From Tychonema sp. LEGE 06208 (GTDB lineage Bacteria > Cyanobacteriota > Cyanobacteriia > Cyanobacteriales > Microcoleaceae), in NCBI RefSeq assembly GCF_015207505.1, contig NZ_JADEWT010000011.1:26201-90200 (forward strand): 64,000 nt of DNA. The letters run 5' to 3'. The position numbers and the translations under genes were made by a program. Positions within the stretch are counted from its first letter, which is position 1. Each line of letters begins with the position of its first letter. Positions 55,994 to 64,000 of this stretch are shown here, piece after piece. The notes under the pieces are model-generated. The model was not told the origin of the DNA. It saw only the letters and a program-made list of their open reading frames with translations, and searched no databases.

Positions 55994-56344
55994 ATGATTG
56001 TATCTGATACTTCTACTGACAAATCCTTGCCCTCAAATTCCCACCACCATCACAATGAATCGGCCCACCCTCACCATCACGATGAAGAATCGATGCGGCG
56101 GTTGGTAAATCGCTTATCTCGGATTGAAGGACACGTCCGCGGCATCAAAACAATGGTGCAAGAAAACCGTCCCTGTCCCGAAGTTCTCGTGCAAGTTGCA
56201 GCAGTTAGAGGAGCCCTCGATCGCGTAGCGAGAATCATTCTTGACGAACATTTAACCGAGTGCATCGCCCGAGCCGCTAAAGAAGGCAATATTGATACCG
56301 AAATAGAAGAATTGAAAGCGGCTTTGGATCGGTTTCTGCCTTAA
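55994..56344 (+). CDS. CsoR/InrS-family metal-responsive repressor
   Basis: A 116-residue all-helical repressor. The N-terminus is His-rich (HHHH at 17-20, HPHHH at 25-29). The core MRRLVNRLSRIEGHVRGIKTMV is the DNA-binding part, and the metal site follows the CsoR pattern Cys61 (RPCPEVL), His86 and Cys90 (DEHLTEC). Together with the His tail this fits the nickel sensor InrS of Synechocystis better than the copper sensor CsoR. Apo-protein would repress a nickel or copper exporter; no exporter gene is in the window, so the target lies elsewhere. It diverges from the HtrA gene at 55700. Confidence 0.88.
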   Translation: MIVSDTSTDKSLPSNSHHHHNESAHPHHHDEESMRRLVNRLSRIEGHVRGIKTMVQENRPCPEVLVQVAAVRGALDRVARIILDEHLTECIARAAKEGNIDTEIEELKAALDRFLP

Positions 56345-56766
56345 TTGCTGCCGATTTTTACCTCCATATAACAAAACCTGCAAATTAGACAAAACTTGCA
56401 AGCTATAAATTATGGCACATTTTTTAAGCATCTTTCACAAACTCTGAGAGCGAGTTTGCTTCACAAAACTGATGCCAAAGAAACCCGGTTTTTGCGAAAC
56501 ATCTTGGTTTGCTAGCGCAGTATCTAGGAAGAAACCGGGTTTCTGACCCGCGCCATTCTTAGTTCAAAAACAATTAGTTGAGTTTTTCTTGAAGAAGCCA
56601 ATCCTCAAAAGCTTCAAAACTTGCAAACTTTTGGACGGTGATTAACTTGCCGCGCGAGTATCAACTATAGCGGTTCTCAAAAAAGTGAGGATAACCCTAT
56701 GCCCTATGCCCTATGCCCTATGCCGGATAGTACCTCATCTTTCTGAGACTCGGCTATATCAACTGT
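56345..56766. other. Intergenic region with GAAACCCGGTTT elements
   Basis: No gene recognised. It holds an inverted pair of AGAAACC(C)GGGTTT-type elements (56477-56545, about 15-bp arms separated by a 37-bp spacer) and four CCCTATG heptamers (56697-56723). The same AGAAACCGGGTTT core recurs at about 29781-29845 and 59193-59252, so it is a dispersed palindrome in this genome. Confidence 0.7.
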
Positions 56767-57204
56767 CTAGACTTTCGTCAGCTTGGCTTTTAGCTGATAT
56801 CTGACTGTTGCGTAAACGGCTTTATAGGAAGCTTCAATACTGTATTCCTGCTGCAACCACTCTTGAATTTCTCCATAGCTTTTAAAGCCTTTCTGGGGGT
56901 CGCTGAGGCGCATTGCCAAACTAGCGCGGGCTAGAGGAGGAATCGCAGGCTTGCGGCCGCCGCTGTGCTTTGTTTCTAGGAGTCCTTCAAGTCCGTCAGA
57001 GCGGTATTTTCTCAGCCACCGCTGCACAGTAATTCGGTTGACGCCGATTGTCATTGCTAATTCTTTAACTGTCTTAATTTGACAAATTTTAAACAGGTAA
57101 AGTGCTTGAATTTTTTGAAAGCCACTTGCCGTTTTTTGTTCGTTTAGCAAGCTTTTCAATTCTTCACTTGTCTCTGTGATGCTAAGTTTACATACTCCAG
57201 CCAT
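56767..57204 (-). CDS. IS630-like helix-turn-helix ORF, catalytic half absent
   Basis: A 145-residue protein from ATG 57204 (MAGVCKLSITETSEELK); the longer frame to 57270 is less convincing. Two helix-turn-helix parts are visible: AMTIGVNRITVQRWLRKY and the winged part with YGEIQEWLQQEYSIEASYKAVYATVRYQLKAKL. This is the DNA-binding half of IS630/Tc1-type transposases. No DDE catalytic domain follows: the frame ends 30-40 bp after the usual hinge and the next 400 bp contain only repeats. It is either a degraded insertion sequence or a domesticated DNA-binding protein. No terminal inverted repeats were spotted. Confidence 0.75.
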   Translation of the reverse strand: MAGVCKLSITETSEELKSLLNEQKTASGFQKIQALYLFKICQIKTVKELAMTIGVNRITVQRWLRKYRSDGLEGLLETKHSGGRKPAIPPLARASLAMRLSDPQKGFKSYGEIQEWLQQEYSIEASYKAVYATVRYQLKAKLTKV

Positions 57205-58396
57205 ACCAATCACCTCACGATTTGCGTTATACAATAGGTTTGTTTGACAAGGGATAAAAATCTGCCCCATCCCAATCGATCGCCTGTTGTTTGCTAATCA
57301 AGCAATACACAAGCGCTCTCAATCAAATTTTTTCAGTCATCGGCTTACTCAGACGATAGTAAGCTGGTTCTTGGTTTAGCCCGGGGCTGCAACCAGATTT
57401 TTTGAGAAATTACCTGCTTTTTGGGTAAATTTTGTCTTCGACGATCGCACCAGCGTCATTGCTAATACCGATCTCGGTTAACCGTTTGACTGCTACATTC
57501 GCTGCAATAAGTAGAAAGGCGTAAATATTTGTAGTTGGGATGAGGCAGGAGTCAGGAGACAGAATGCAGGAGGGATTGGGGTTTTAGCCTCATTTATCTT
57601 TCTTAACACAGTTGTGTTTTTCCCCACCGACTTACTTAGTTAAATTTTATGCGATACCATTTCTGCTATTTTTACTCAACATTTATCATCGTTTTTCTGG
57701 TGTGTTTCGGTATTTTTTGTGCCGATATTGGCAACTTTTAATCATTACGTGCTAGCAAACAGGTTAAATCTGTACGCCAGCGATCGAAATTTTACACATA
57801 CATTTCCCTGTACCCATAAGTGCATTTCTGGCTCTCGCTGTGCCAGAAATCCTGCGACATCAGCACTTTCATCAATCTGAACAGGTTGCGTCGAGTGACG
57901 CTAGAACCGACCTTCGTGCCACAGGCCTGTCTCTGTGAAACTACTCGATCGATCGCCTGTTGAGTAAAACACGCAGGCGGTGGGATTGTCAATTTCCCAG
58001 CCGTACAGTACCATTATCGGCTATTTTTTGGGCTTTGTCGCGATCGAAACGGTTGTTTCTATGTGATACTACTAACATCAATTAGCGATCGCGGTCACAC
58101 CACTCCTCAGTAAACTCAACTATACGCAAGAACTTATGGCCTCGATCGCCCTTTCGAGTTAAAATTCCTTTGATTTACTCAAAAAGTGCGATCGAGGCTG
58201 TTAAAAAAATTAATCTTAATTTTTTGTTAATTAAGGGACAAAGAGAATCCTGTTTTGCGCTTCTACTTCCCAAACAGTCTCAGAGTTCTCGGCCTGGGTG
58301 TGAACCTGTCAGCATCTAAAATCTAAAATGGCAGAACATCCGGTACAACCAACCAACTGACAGTATTCTGCATTTAAAAGGTGTAGAGAAGCCAAA
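57205..58396. other. Long intergenic region with one structured segment
   Basis: About 1.2 kb with no convincing gene. A 66-codon minus-strand frame (57792-57992) has text that does not look like a protein. The same segment is rich in complementary stretches, listed separately. AT-rich DNA near 58200-58230 may include the promoter of the downstream pentapeptide gene. Confidence 0.5.
57824..57977. other. Candidate structured RNA or regulatory fold
   Basis: In 154 bp are nested complementary segments: ATTTCTGGC/GCCAGAAAT (57824-57832 with 57842-57850), CCTGCG/CGCAGG (57851-57856 with 57972-57977), AACAGG/CCTGTT (57880-57885 with 57956-57961), and GCGTC/GACGC (57888-57892 with 57897-57901). An ACAGGCCTGT palindrome lies at 57921. 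The nesting suggests one compact fold. Strand and transcription are unknown, and it matches no RNA family that I know. Confidence 0.35.
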
Positions 58397-59041
58397 ATGA
58401 AAGTTGACGAACTGCTCAAGCTATACGCAATAGGAGAAAGAAATTTTAGTGGGGTCTACCTGCACGAAGTATATCTCTACGAAGCAGAATTGATTGGAGC
58501 AAATCTGTATGAAGCAGACTTGATTGGCTCCAATCTCAGCAAAGGCAAACTCAGCAGAGTCAACTTTGGCAAAGCCAATTTGTCCAAAATCAATTTGAGC
58601 AGAGCCGACTTAGCTGGAGCGGACTTCACAGAAGCACTTTTACTGGAAGCTAACCTGTACAGAGCAGAGTTGATGGGAGCAAATTTGAGCAAAGCAGACT
58701 TGAGCGGTGCTTCGCTGATCCAAGCAACTTTAATTGGAGCCAACATATCTCGGGCAATACTCTGCCGCACAGACTTGCACGGAGTAAATCTTTACGGAGT
58801 AAACTTGCGGAGGGCGGTGCTGACAGAATCCGATTTAATTGGCGCAAACCTGAGCAAAGTAGACCTCAGCGGAGCCGACTTAATGGGAGCGAGCTTAATT
58901 AGGGCAGACTTGACAGAAGCGATTTTAAGTGCCTCTGATTTAAGCGGGGCAAACCTCCTAGGAGCAAACCTTACAAAAGTTAACCTGAACGGAGTATATC
59001 TGAAGGGTACGACGATGCCCGACGGCACGATCCACGACTAA
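58397..59041 (+). CDS. Pentapeptide-repeat protein (214 aa)
   Basis: Almost the entire protein from about residue 16 consists of A(D/N)LxX repeats, about 35 of them (YEAELIGANLYEADL..., SKVDLSGADLMGA...). This predicts one continuous right-handed quadrilateral beta-helix of about nine coils. It has no signal peptide, in contrast to the proteins at 2586 and 59389. It ends GTTMPDGTIHD, as do many cyanobacterial members and the 2586 gene product. The function of such proteins in cyanobacteria is mostly unknown; some act as DNA-mimic gyrase inhibitors, which is not implied here. Confidence 0.9.
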   Translation: MKVDELLKLYAIGERNFSGVYLHEVYLYEAELIGANLYEADLIGSNLSKGKLSRVNFGKANLSKINLSRADLAGADFTEALLLEANLYRAELMGANLSKADLSGASLIQATLIGANISRAILCRTDLHGVNLYGVNLRRAVLTESDLIGANLSKVDLSGADLMGASLIRADLTEAILSASDLSGANLLGANLTKVNLNGVYLKGTTMPDGTIHD

Positions 59042-59388
59042 TTTATGTTTTAAATTTTATGGTTGGTGAGAACCGCTGCTCAAGGGTAACAAGCTTTTTG
59101 TTACCCTTATTTATTGGTGGCGAAATGTTTATTTGAGACTCTGTTGAGGACGTGAATTTCAATGTATCGGCCTGGAGGCATTCAGGTCAAAGAAACCGGG
59201 TTTTTACCTGATCTGTGGACTACAACGCGCGTATTTTCCTAAAAAAACCAGTTTCCGATCGCCCGTGGGTAAGCCCTATCTATGATGTCTAGAATCAGGT
59301 AATATTTAGCAATATCTGTTATCTTGGCTTTCACTTGCTTTGATAAAAGCTATTTTAGATTTAATATTTGGGATTTTGGATGGTTAAT
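59042..59388. other. Intergenic region with GAAACCGGGTTTT element
   Basis: About 350 bp between two pentapeptide genes. It contains the AGAAACCGGGTTTT repeat (about 59193-59206), a degenerate inverse (AAAAAACCAGTTTCC near 59240), and a possible weak hairpin (GGGTAACAAGC...GTTACCC, 59086-59105). No gene seen. Confidence 0.5.
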
Positions 59389-60165
59389 ATGAAACTTAGA
59401 ATCCTTGCTGCTGCAACGCTGTTGAGCACGATCGCCCCTCTAGCTCCTGCAATGGCCGAGAACATCCAACACACGCAACAATTACTAGCCACGAAACAGT
59501 GCCCCAACTGCGACCTGAGCAGTGCCGGTCTGGTTTTAGCCAACTTAACAGGAGCGAATCTCAAAGGAGCTGACTTGAGATTGGCGAACCTCAGCCGAGC
59601 CAACCTCACCGGAGCCGACCTCAGCGGAGCCAATCTCAGCGGCACAAGTTTGTTTGGTGTCAACCTCACCGGAGCCAACCTCAGCGGAGCCAACCTCAGC
59701 GGAGCTGACTTGAGAAGCGCCTATCTCAGCAATGCCAATTTAACTGACACCAATTTAACTAACGCCCAATTGCTGGGAGTTAGGGGAATGCCAACTAATA
59801 TCGGCAGCGCGGAAGATTTCTATCGCTTGGGAGTAATGGAAGCTCAAGCGGGAAACTACAGAAACGCCATTGATTATTACAATCAAGCCCTGAATATGAA
59901 ATCGGATCTAGCCGCCGTTTATTTCGCGCGCAGTATGTCTCGGGCTGATTTGGGAGATTTCGCCGGGGCGACTCAAGATGCCGATCGAGCTAAGCAACTC
60001 TTTACCGATCAAGGAAATCCCCAAGGTCAGGAATTGTCAAAGCAGTTAGCCGAAGCCATTGTGGCGCGCCAAAAACCAACCGAGCCGCGCACTGGGGGTA
60101 ACGGCAACTTGGTGAGTCTTCTCGGCTCCCTCGGTTCGGTTCTGGTGAAGATACTCTTGCCTTAA
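59389..60165 (+). CDS. Exported pentapeptide-TPR protein
   Basis: A 258-residue protein from ATG 59389 (MKLRILAAATLL), chosen because it begins a clean signal peptide (cleavage near PAMA-EN); upstream TTG 59368 only adds a hydrophobic leader. Order: QCPNCDL motif at about 34-40, about sixteen pentapeptide repeats (LVLANLTGANLKGADLR... to LTNAQLLGV), a linker, then TPR text (YRLGVMEAQAGNYRNAIDYYNQALNMK, AVYFARSMSRADLGDFAGATQDADRAK). A beta-helix plus TPR suggests a lumenal or periplasmic scaffold. It lies 10 bp from the stop of the convergent phytochrome-like kinase. Confidence 0.88.
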   Translation: MKLRILAAATLLSTIAPLAPAMAENIQHTQQLLATKQCPNCDLSSAGLVLANLTGANLKGADLRLANLSRANLTGADLSGANLSGTSLFGVNLTGANLSGANLSGADLRSAYLSNANLTDTNLTNAQLLGVRGMPTNIGSAEDFYRLGVMEAQAGNYRNAIDYYNQALNMKSDLAAVYFARSMSRADLGDFAGATQDADRAKQLFTDQGNPQGQELSKQLAEAIVARQKPTEPRTGGNGNLVSLLGSLGSVLVKILLP

Positions 60166-60175
60166 GCAGAGCTTG

Positions 60176-63100
60176 CTAATTCACCGGAATCTCGATCCAG
60201 AACTCTGTACCCCGACCTGGCACAGAAATACACTTGAGTGCTCCTTGGTGTTTCTCAACTACAATTTGATAACTGATAGAAAGTCCTAAACCCGTCCCCC
60301 GACCGACGGGTTTAGTTGTAAAAAAGGGATTAAATATGTGAGAAATTAACTCTTTGGGAATGCCGTGACCGTTGTCTGCAATGCAAATTCCTACTGTTGT
60401 TTCATCGATCAATTCGGTACGAATCCGAATGGAAGGGTAGGAAAAATCAGGAATCAAAGACTCGCTGCTGCCCTTTATATCTGCAGGTTCTATCTCCTGT
60501 TGCTGGGAGCTAAAATATGTCGCTGCTGCGCTGCCAGAGAGTCCGGGAACCTTGATAATTTGCTCTTTTTGTCCCATTTCTAGCGCGTCAATGGCATTGC
60601 CGAGCAAATTCATAAACACCTGATTTAGCGAGCTAGCATAGCATTCTACTAAGGGCAAATTGCCGTATTCTTTGATGATTTCTACGCTGGGGCGATCTGA
60701 CTGGGATTTGCATCTGTGTTGCAAAATCAACATGGTACTGTCGATGCCTTCGTGAATATCAACAGGTTTCTTTTGAGCTTGATCGAGTCTAGAAAAATTC
60801 CGCAAAGATACAACTAACTGGCGGATGCGCTCAGATCCGACTGTCATGGAAGTCAAAATTTTGGGTAAATCTTCGACCAGAAATTCAACGTCGATGGCTT
60901 CGGAGCACTCGCTAATTTCTGGGTGGGGATTGGGATAGTGCTGGCGGTAGAGTTCCACCAAGCAGAGCAAATCTTTGCTGTATTCGCTGGCGTGGGAAAG
61001 ATTACCGTAGATAAAGTTAACCGGGTTGTTGATTTCGTGGGCGACTCCCGCCACCAGTTGTCCGAGACTGGACATTTTTTCGGTTTGAATCAGTTGGGCT
61101 TGGGTATTGTTGAGTTCTGTGAGGGTTTTAGCTAGCTGTTCGGCTTTTGCTCGATCGGCAGTTGCGGCATTGAGACTTTCTTGATAAAGTTCTGCTTGGT
61201 GAATGGCGATCGCAGCTTGAGAGGCCAAATGTTGCAGCAACTCTTGTTCTGCTGTTTGCCAAACCCTCGGCGCTGAACACTCGTGGGCTATCAGCAACCC
61301 CCAACATTCGGTATCTGTGCCCATCATCGGCACAATTAAACTTCCCCTCACCTGCAATTTTTCCAAAAATTCGCGGTGACAGGGCGTTAAATCCTCAGTC
61401 TCAATATCGTTAATTGCTCGCACTCGTCCAGCTCGGTAAAAGCAATCTGAGCCTTCGGGGAAGCATTCTTGTGGAGATTTGAGACCTAAAATTGACTCCC
61501 ACTCGCCACGCACAGCTTCGACAACTACCTCGCCCTGTTTGGCGGCGGTAAATTGATAGATTACGGTGCGATCCGTATCGAGCAAAACTCTCACTTCCCG
61601 CACAATAGTTTGCAGGATAGTTTTTAAATCTAAGGTGCTGCGAATTTGGTCTCTAACTCTGGTCAATACTCGAGCAAAGTCCAAGGATTTTTGCAATTGG
61701 GCAGTGCGTTCTTGAACTTGGCGCTCCAAGTTGGCATTCAGGGCCTGCACTTCTTTATAAAGTAGGTACTGCCCAATTGCCGCACAAAATTGGCTGCCGA
61801 TCGCTAAAGCTTGCTCGATATCTTCCCGTTTCCACTCCGGCGACTGACCTTTTTTGATTTCTCGCCAGACGTCAAAGGATTGTCTGGGAAGGGTTTGTGC
61901 AGCGCTGCTGTCAAAGCGCCCCGCCCACATTTTTTCGGTATCAATTTCATTGCGAAAAATGGTCAAACAGCCTACTACTTGTTGTTCGTGGTGGAGGGGA
62001 ATTACCAGCAAACCCCGAATTTTAGTAGCTTGGAAAGCTGGGAATAAAACTCGAAATTGAGATTCTTTGTAGAGGTCTGTAATTATCCAAGCTGGGAATT
62101 GAGAATTAGTAAAAGTTGAGAATTTGGGAATTTTTTCGGTGTTTTTGAATCCTTTGCTCAGCCATTGCTGCCAGAGCGGATGAGCTTCGATCGCCCCTAG
62201 TGTTTCTCCGTTGGAAAGTGTGGGTTGCTCGCCGGTGGCGAACAGTTCAAAGCTAGGCTCGCTTTGGGCAGTAATGGCAAATGCTCGATCGCCCTTAACC
62301 GATAACTTGTCGCTGTTTTTGACATTCGGGGCGTTGAGATAAATTCTGCCACCGCTGCCACCAAAGGCTGCTACAGTGGCCTCTAAAGCCTGTTGCAGTT
62401 GAATATTGGCGTGACCGTACAACATGGTTGCGATGCGGCTCACGGTGGCTTCGCGGGCTGCTTGAGAGCGGATTTGGTGGAGCAGGATCGAGTGGCCGAT
62501 CGCATTTGACAGTTGATCTGCTACGAGCTGAACTACTTCTAAATCTGTGGGTGAAATATTGCGGGGAACCGAGTGGTGAGCAACTAAGAGTCCCCACAGT
62601 TCGATGTGAGTTTGGCGATCGCTTCCCGGCTCGTATCTAGTCACGCACGCGGGGGCTTCGCACATATCTTCTGTTTGGCTGTTTTTCGACACGATCCGGC
62701 GGTGCAAAATCGGCACGACGAAGGAAGATTGCACTCCCATTCCCATCAGGTAAGCTGCGTGGCAAGGATCGAGCGATCGGTAGTGCGTTTCTTCATTTAG
62801 CAAAGGTTGACCAGTATCGGCGGCATCGAGGGGACTCAGGACGATCGTCCCGGAGTTAACATCTATAATTGTCCGCTGGCGCATCCTCACATACATCTCC
62901 CTGGCGTGGGGGGGGATGTCGTCTGCTGGAAAGTGCAAACCCTTCAAGGAAGGGAGACGGTTGTTATTAATTGATTCGGCAACAACTTCTCCGCTGCAGT
63001 CGGCACTAAACCTATAAATCATGATGCGATCTGTTTTCAAAAAAGACCGCACTTCTGCTACCGCAGTGGTTAAAATATCTTCTAATTCTAGAGATTGGCG

Positions 63101-63184
63101 GATGCGTTCTGTGATCCGCCGCACCAAAATTTCTCTGTCTAGTTTATGATTTAATTCTTCTTGTGTGTTTTCTGTCAGTTGCAT
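60176..63184 (-). CDS. Phytochrome-like dual-GAF sensor histidine kinase
   Basis: A 1002-residue cytosolic kinase. GAF1 (about 25-235) has phytochrome-type features: FPADDIPPHAREMY near 85-98 (the DIP box) and DPCHAAYLMGMGVQSSFVVPI with Cys141-His142, the usual bilin-attachment pair. A PHY/GAF-like region follows (about 245-470, ending AIGQYLLYKEVQ). GAF2 (about 505-668) has the same pair as Cys602-His603 (TPCHREFLEKLQVRGSLIVPM). HisKA is of the GVAHEINNPVNF type with His716, and HATPase_c has GNAIDALEM, DNGHGIPK and GTGLGLSIS. No PAS or knot domain is present, so it is a knotless type. Light sensing by a bilin is inferred. Confidence 0.92.
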   Translation of the reverse strand: MQLTENTQEELNHKLDREILVRRITERIRQSLELEDILTTAVAEVRSFLKTDRIMIYRFSADCSGEVVAESINNNRLPSLKGLHFPADDIPPHAREMYVRMRQRTIIDVNSGTIVLSPLDAADTGQPLLNEETHYRSLDPCHAAYLMGMGVQSSFVVPILHRRIVSKNSQTEDMCEAPACVTRYEPGSDRQTHIELWGLLVAHHSVPRNISPTDLEVVQLVADQLSNAIGHSILLHQIRSQAAREATVSRIATMLYGHANIQLQQALEATVAAFGGSGGRIYLNAPNVKNSDKLSVKGDRAFAITAQSEPSFELFATGEQPTLSNGETLGAIEAHPLWQQWLSKGFKNTEKIPKFSTFTNSQFPAWIITDLYKESQFRVLFPAFQATKIRGLLVIPLHHEQQVVGCLTIFRNEIDTEKMWAGRFDSSAAQTLPRQSFDVWREIKKGQSPEWKREDIEQALAIGSQFCAAIGQYLLYKEVQALNANLERQVQERTAQLQKSLDFARVLTRVRDQIRSTLDLKTILQTIVREVRVLLDTDRTVIYQFTAAKQGEVVVEAVRGEWESILGLKSPQECFPEGSDCFYRAGRVRAINDIETEDLTPCHREFLEKLQVRGSLIVPMMGTDTECWGLLIAHECSAPRVWQTAEQELLQHLASQAAIAIHQAELYQESLNAATADRAKAEQLAKTLTELNNTQAQLIQTEKMSSLGQLVAGVAHEINNPVNFIYGNLSHASEYSKDLLCLVELYRQHYPNPHPEISECSEAIDVEFLVEDLPKILTSMTVGSERIRQLVVSLRNFSRLDQAQKKPVDIHEGIDSTMLILQHRCKSQSDRPSVEIIKEYGNLPLVECYASSLNQVFMNLLGNAIDALEMGQKEQIIKVPGLSGSAAATYFSSQQQEIEPADIKGSSESLIPDFSYPSIRIRTELIDETTVGICIADNGHGIPKELISHIFNPFFTTKPVGRGTGLGLSISYQIVVEKHQGALKCISVPGRGTEFWIEIPVN

Positions 63185-63558
63185 AAATCTCCTTTGACAA
63201 TCATCAGAATTACGATAAAAATAAGAAGTTTTGATATGCTGTCATATCGCTCTGACGAGCACTGCACCTGCCTGATTTGTTAATTTAACCGATCTGTAGA
63301 ATGAATTGGGCGCGCGCGCGCGGCTTAGAGAGGACGCTGGAGCGCTGGGGGACGGAAAATGTGCGATCGCCCCGGTTTAGTCTTTGCCTTCAACAGACCA
63401 AGAAGCTTAACCGAATGATAATTATTATTATAATATTCTCATAAATTTCTCGCAATCTTAAAATCTCACTCTCATAATTATTAATCATCAAGGTAACTTG
63501 ACATTTGTTTGTCTAACTTCATATAATAATCAAAAAAAAAAAGGAATTTGAGTTTCTC
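63185..63558. other. Intergenic region upstream of phytochrome-like kinase
   Basis: About 370 bp between the kinase start and the NADAR gene stop, both on the minus strand. It contains a GC alternation (GGCGCGCGCGCGCGGC, 63309-63324), an AT-rich stretch (TAATTATTATTATAATATTC, about 63419-63438) and an A run at 63534-63542. The kinase promoter presumably lies left of the GC tract. Confidence 0.55.
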
Positions 63559-63999
63559 TCAGCCTCCCAGACGCTGACCAATTTCGTGTCGCACGCTCAT
63601 CAAAATTTTACCCAAATGATTTTGGCCGGTTCCATCGCAGCCGCAGCCCCAGTAGTAATCGGTTGGCGAATCCTCCACAATCACTCGCTCCCCCGTACCC
63701 AGAAGAATAGCTTGAATGTCTCGATGAGCGAGAAACTTAGTTAAAATTGCTTCGCGCATAATCGGAATTTTCACCGCTTCCCAATCGTCGCGAATCCGGT
63801 GATGGGGATCGCGACCTAATTGGGCTGCTTCTTGAGGAGTTGCGACGCCTCGAATCGCCGCCACTAATCTTCTATCGACGCTACCAACAAATTTGTGGGC
63901 TTGATAGTAATGTTCCACGGTTAACCAATTTTGACCGCCCAGGAAAATCTCATGCGGTGAAAAATTGGAAAAGCAGCCGTAAGGCTCCTCTACTTTATA
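63559..63999 (-). CDS. NADAR (YbiA-like) family protein, 5' truncated
   Basis: The frame is open to the right edge, so the start lies outside the window; the GTG at 63918 is internal. Joining the edge gives EPYGCFSNFSPHEIFLGGQN, then WLTVEHYYQAHKFVGS, the classic N-terminal block of the NADAR/YbiA family (DUF1768) with the catalytic Glu of TVEHYYQ. Next come TPQEAAQLGRD, the DWEAVKIPIMREAI block and YYWGCGCDGTGQNHLGKILM. NADAR enzymes hydrolyse N-glycosidic bonds of ADP-ribose on guanine or of riboflavin-pathway intermediates; the substrate here is not determined. Confidence 0.9.
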   Translation of the reverse strand, partial: YKVEEPYGCFSNFSPHEIFLGGQNWLTVEHYYQAHKFVGSVDRRLVAAIRGVATPQEAAQLGRDPHHRIRDDWEAVKIPIMREAILTKFLAHRDIQAILLGTGERVIVEDSPTDYYWGCGCDGTGQNHLGKILMSVRHEIGQRLGG

Positions 64000-64000
64000 A

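Noticed and set aside
57824..57977. 6S RNA, RNase P RNA, tmRNA or SRP RNA
   Set aside because: None of the conserved sequence blocks I know for these RNAs are present and the gene context is not typical.
57792..57992. 66-codon minus-strand frame
   Set aside because: Text does not resemble a protein and the segment is better explained by nested inverted repeats.

Overview
The window looks like chromosomal DNA of a filamentous, non-heterocystous cyanobacterium of the Microcoleus/Oscillatoria/Phormidium type. Four things point there. GCGATCGC (HIP1-like) octamers are frequent. Intergenic heptanucleotide tandem repeats (STRR type) recur, with units such as TAATGAC, CAATAAC, TTATTGG and ATCTAAA. 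The signalling proteins are large PAS/GAF/receiver kinases, including a phytochrome-like one and an ethylene-receptor-like one. The housekeeping genes have cyanobacterial features. The genus is an inference from style, not from a database match.

Layout. 0-5 kb: a 5'-truncated O-antigen ligase, 3-methyladenine DNA glycosylase, a 40-residue membrane peptide, a pentapeptide-repeat protein, a lipoprotein, a small protein with an exact internal duplication, and two minus-strand tRNAs (Ser-UGA, Arg-CCG). 5-19 kb: eight signalling genes in two converging arrays. The forward array is Cache hybrid kinase, receiver-kinase, lone receiver, then receiver-PAS3-class III cyclase. The reverse array is ethylene-receptor-like PAS4 kinase, Rcp1-like receiver, receiver-PAS-kinase, receiver-kinase. 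19-28 kb: transketolase, a lysyl-tRNA synthetase, two TerD-family proteins, peptide deformylase and an HtrA-type protease. 28-31 kb: dnaA, a DnaA-box cluster that is very probably the chromosomal origin, and dnaN. 31-46 kb: a CBS-type kinase, a permease/TIGR03943 pair, a Wzx-like flippase, a glycosyltransferase-like gene broken by one in-frame stop, a membrane-anchored beta-propeller-like protein, a 1060-residue hybrid kinase with a degenerate receiver, a TPR protein and a glutathione S-transferase-like protein.

46.5-54.3 kb is the most accessory-looking part. It holds a MazEF-type toxin-antitoxin pair, a NACHT/HEAT STAND NTPase, an 802-residue protein that joins a calmodulin-like four-EF-hand module to an Erv/ALR-like sulfhydryl oxidase domain, and a compact RNA ligase-like nucleotidyltransferase. 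54-64 kb: a second HtrA-type protease, an InrS/CsoR-like metal sensor with a His-rich tail, an orphan IS630-like helix-turn-helix ORF, two pentapeptide-repeat proteins, a bilin-type dual-GAF histidine kinase, and a NADAR-family gene that runs off the right edge.

The strongest novelty candidates are the calmodulin-Erv fusion (51072-53480), the ethylene-receptor-like phosphorelay facing a cyclase-ending phosphorelay (5117-19114), and the surrounding MazEF/NACHT/RNA-ligase neighbourhood. Functions are read from motifs only; no database search was possible.
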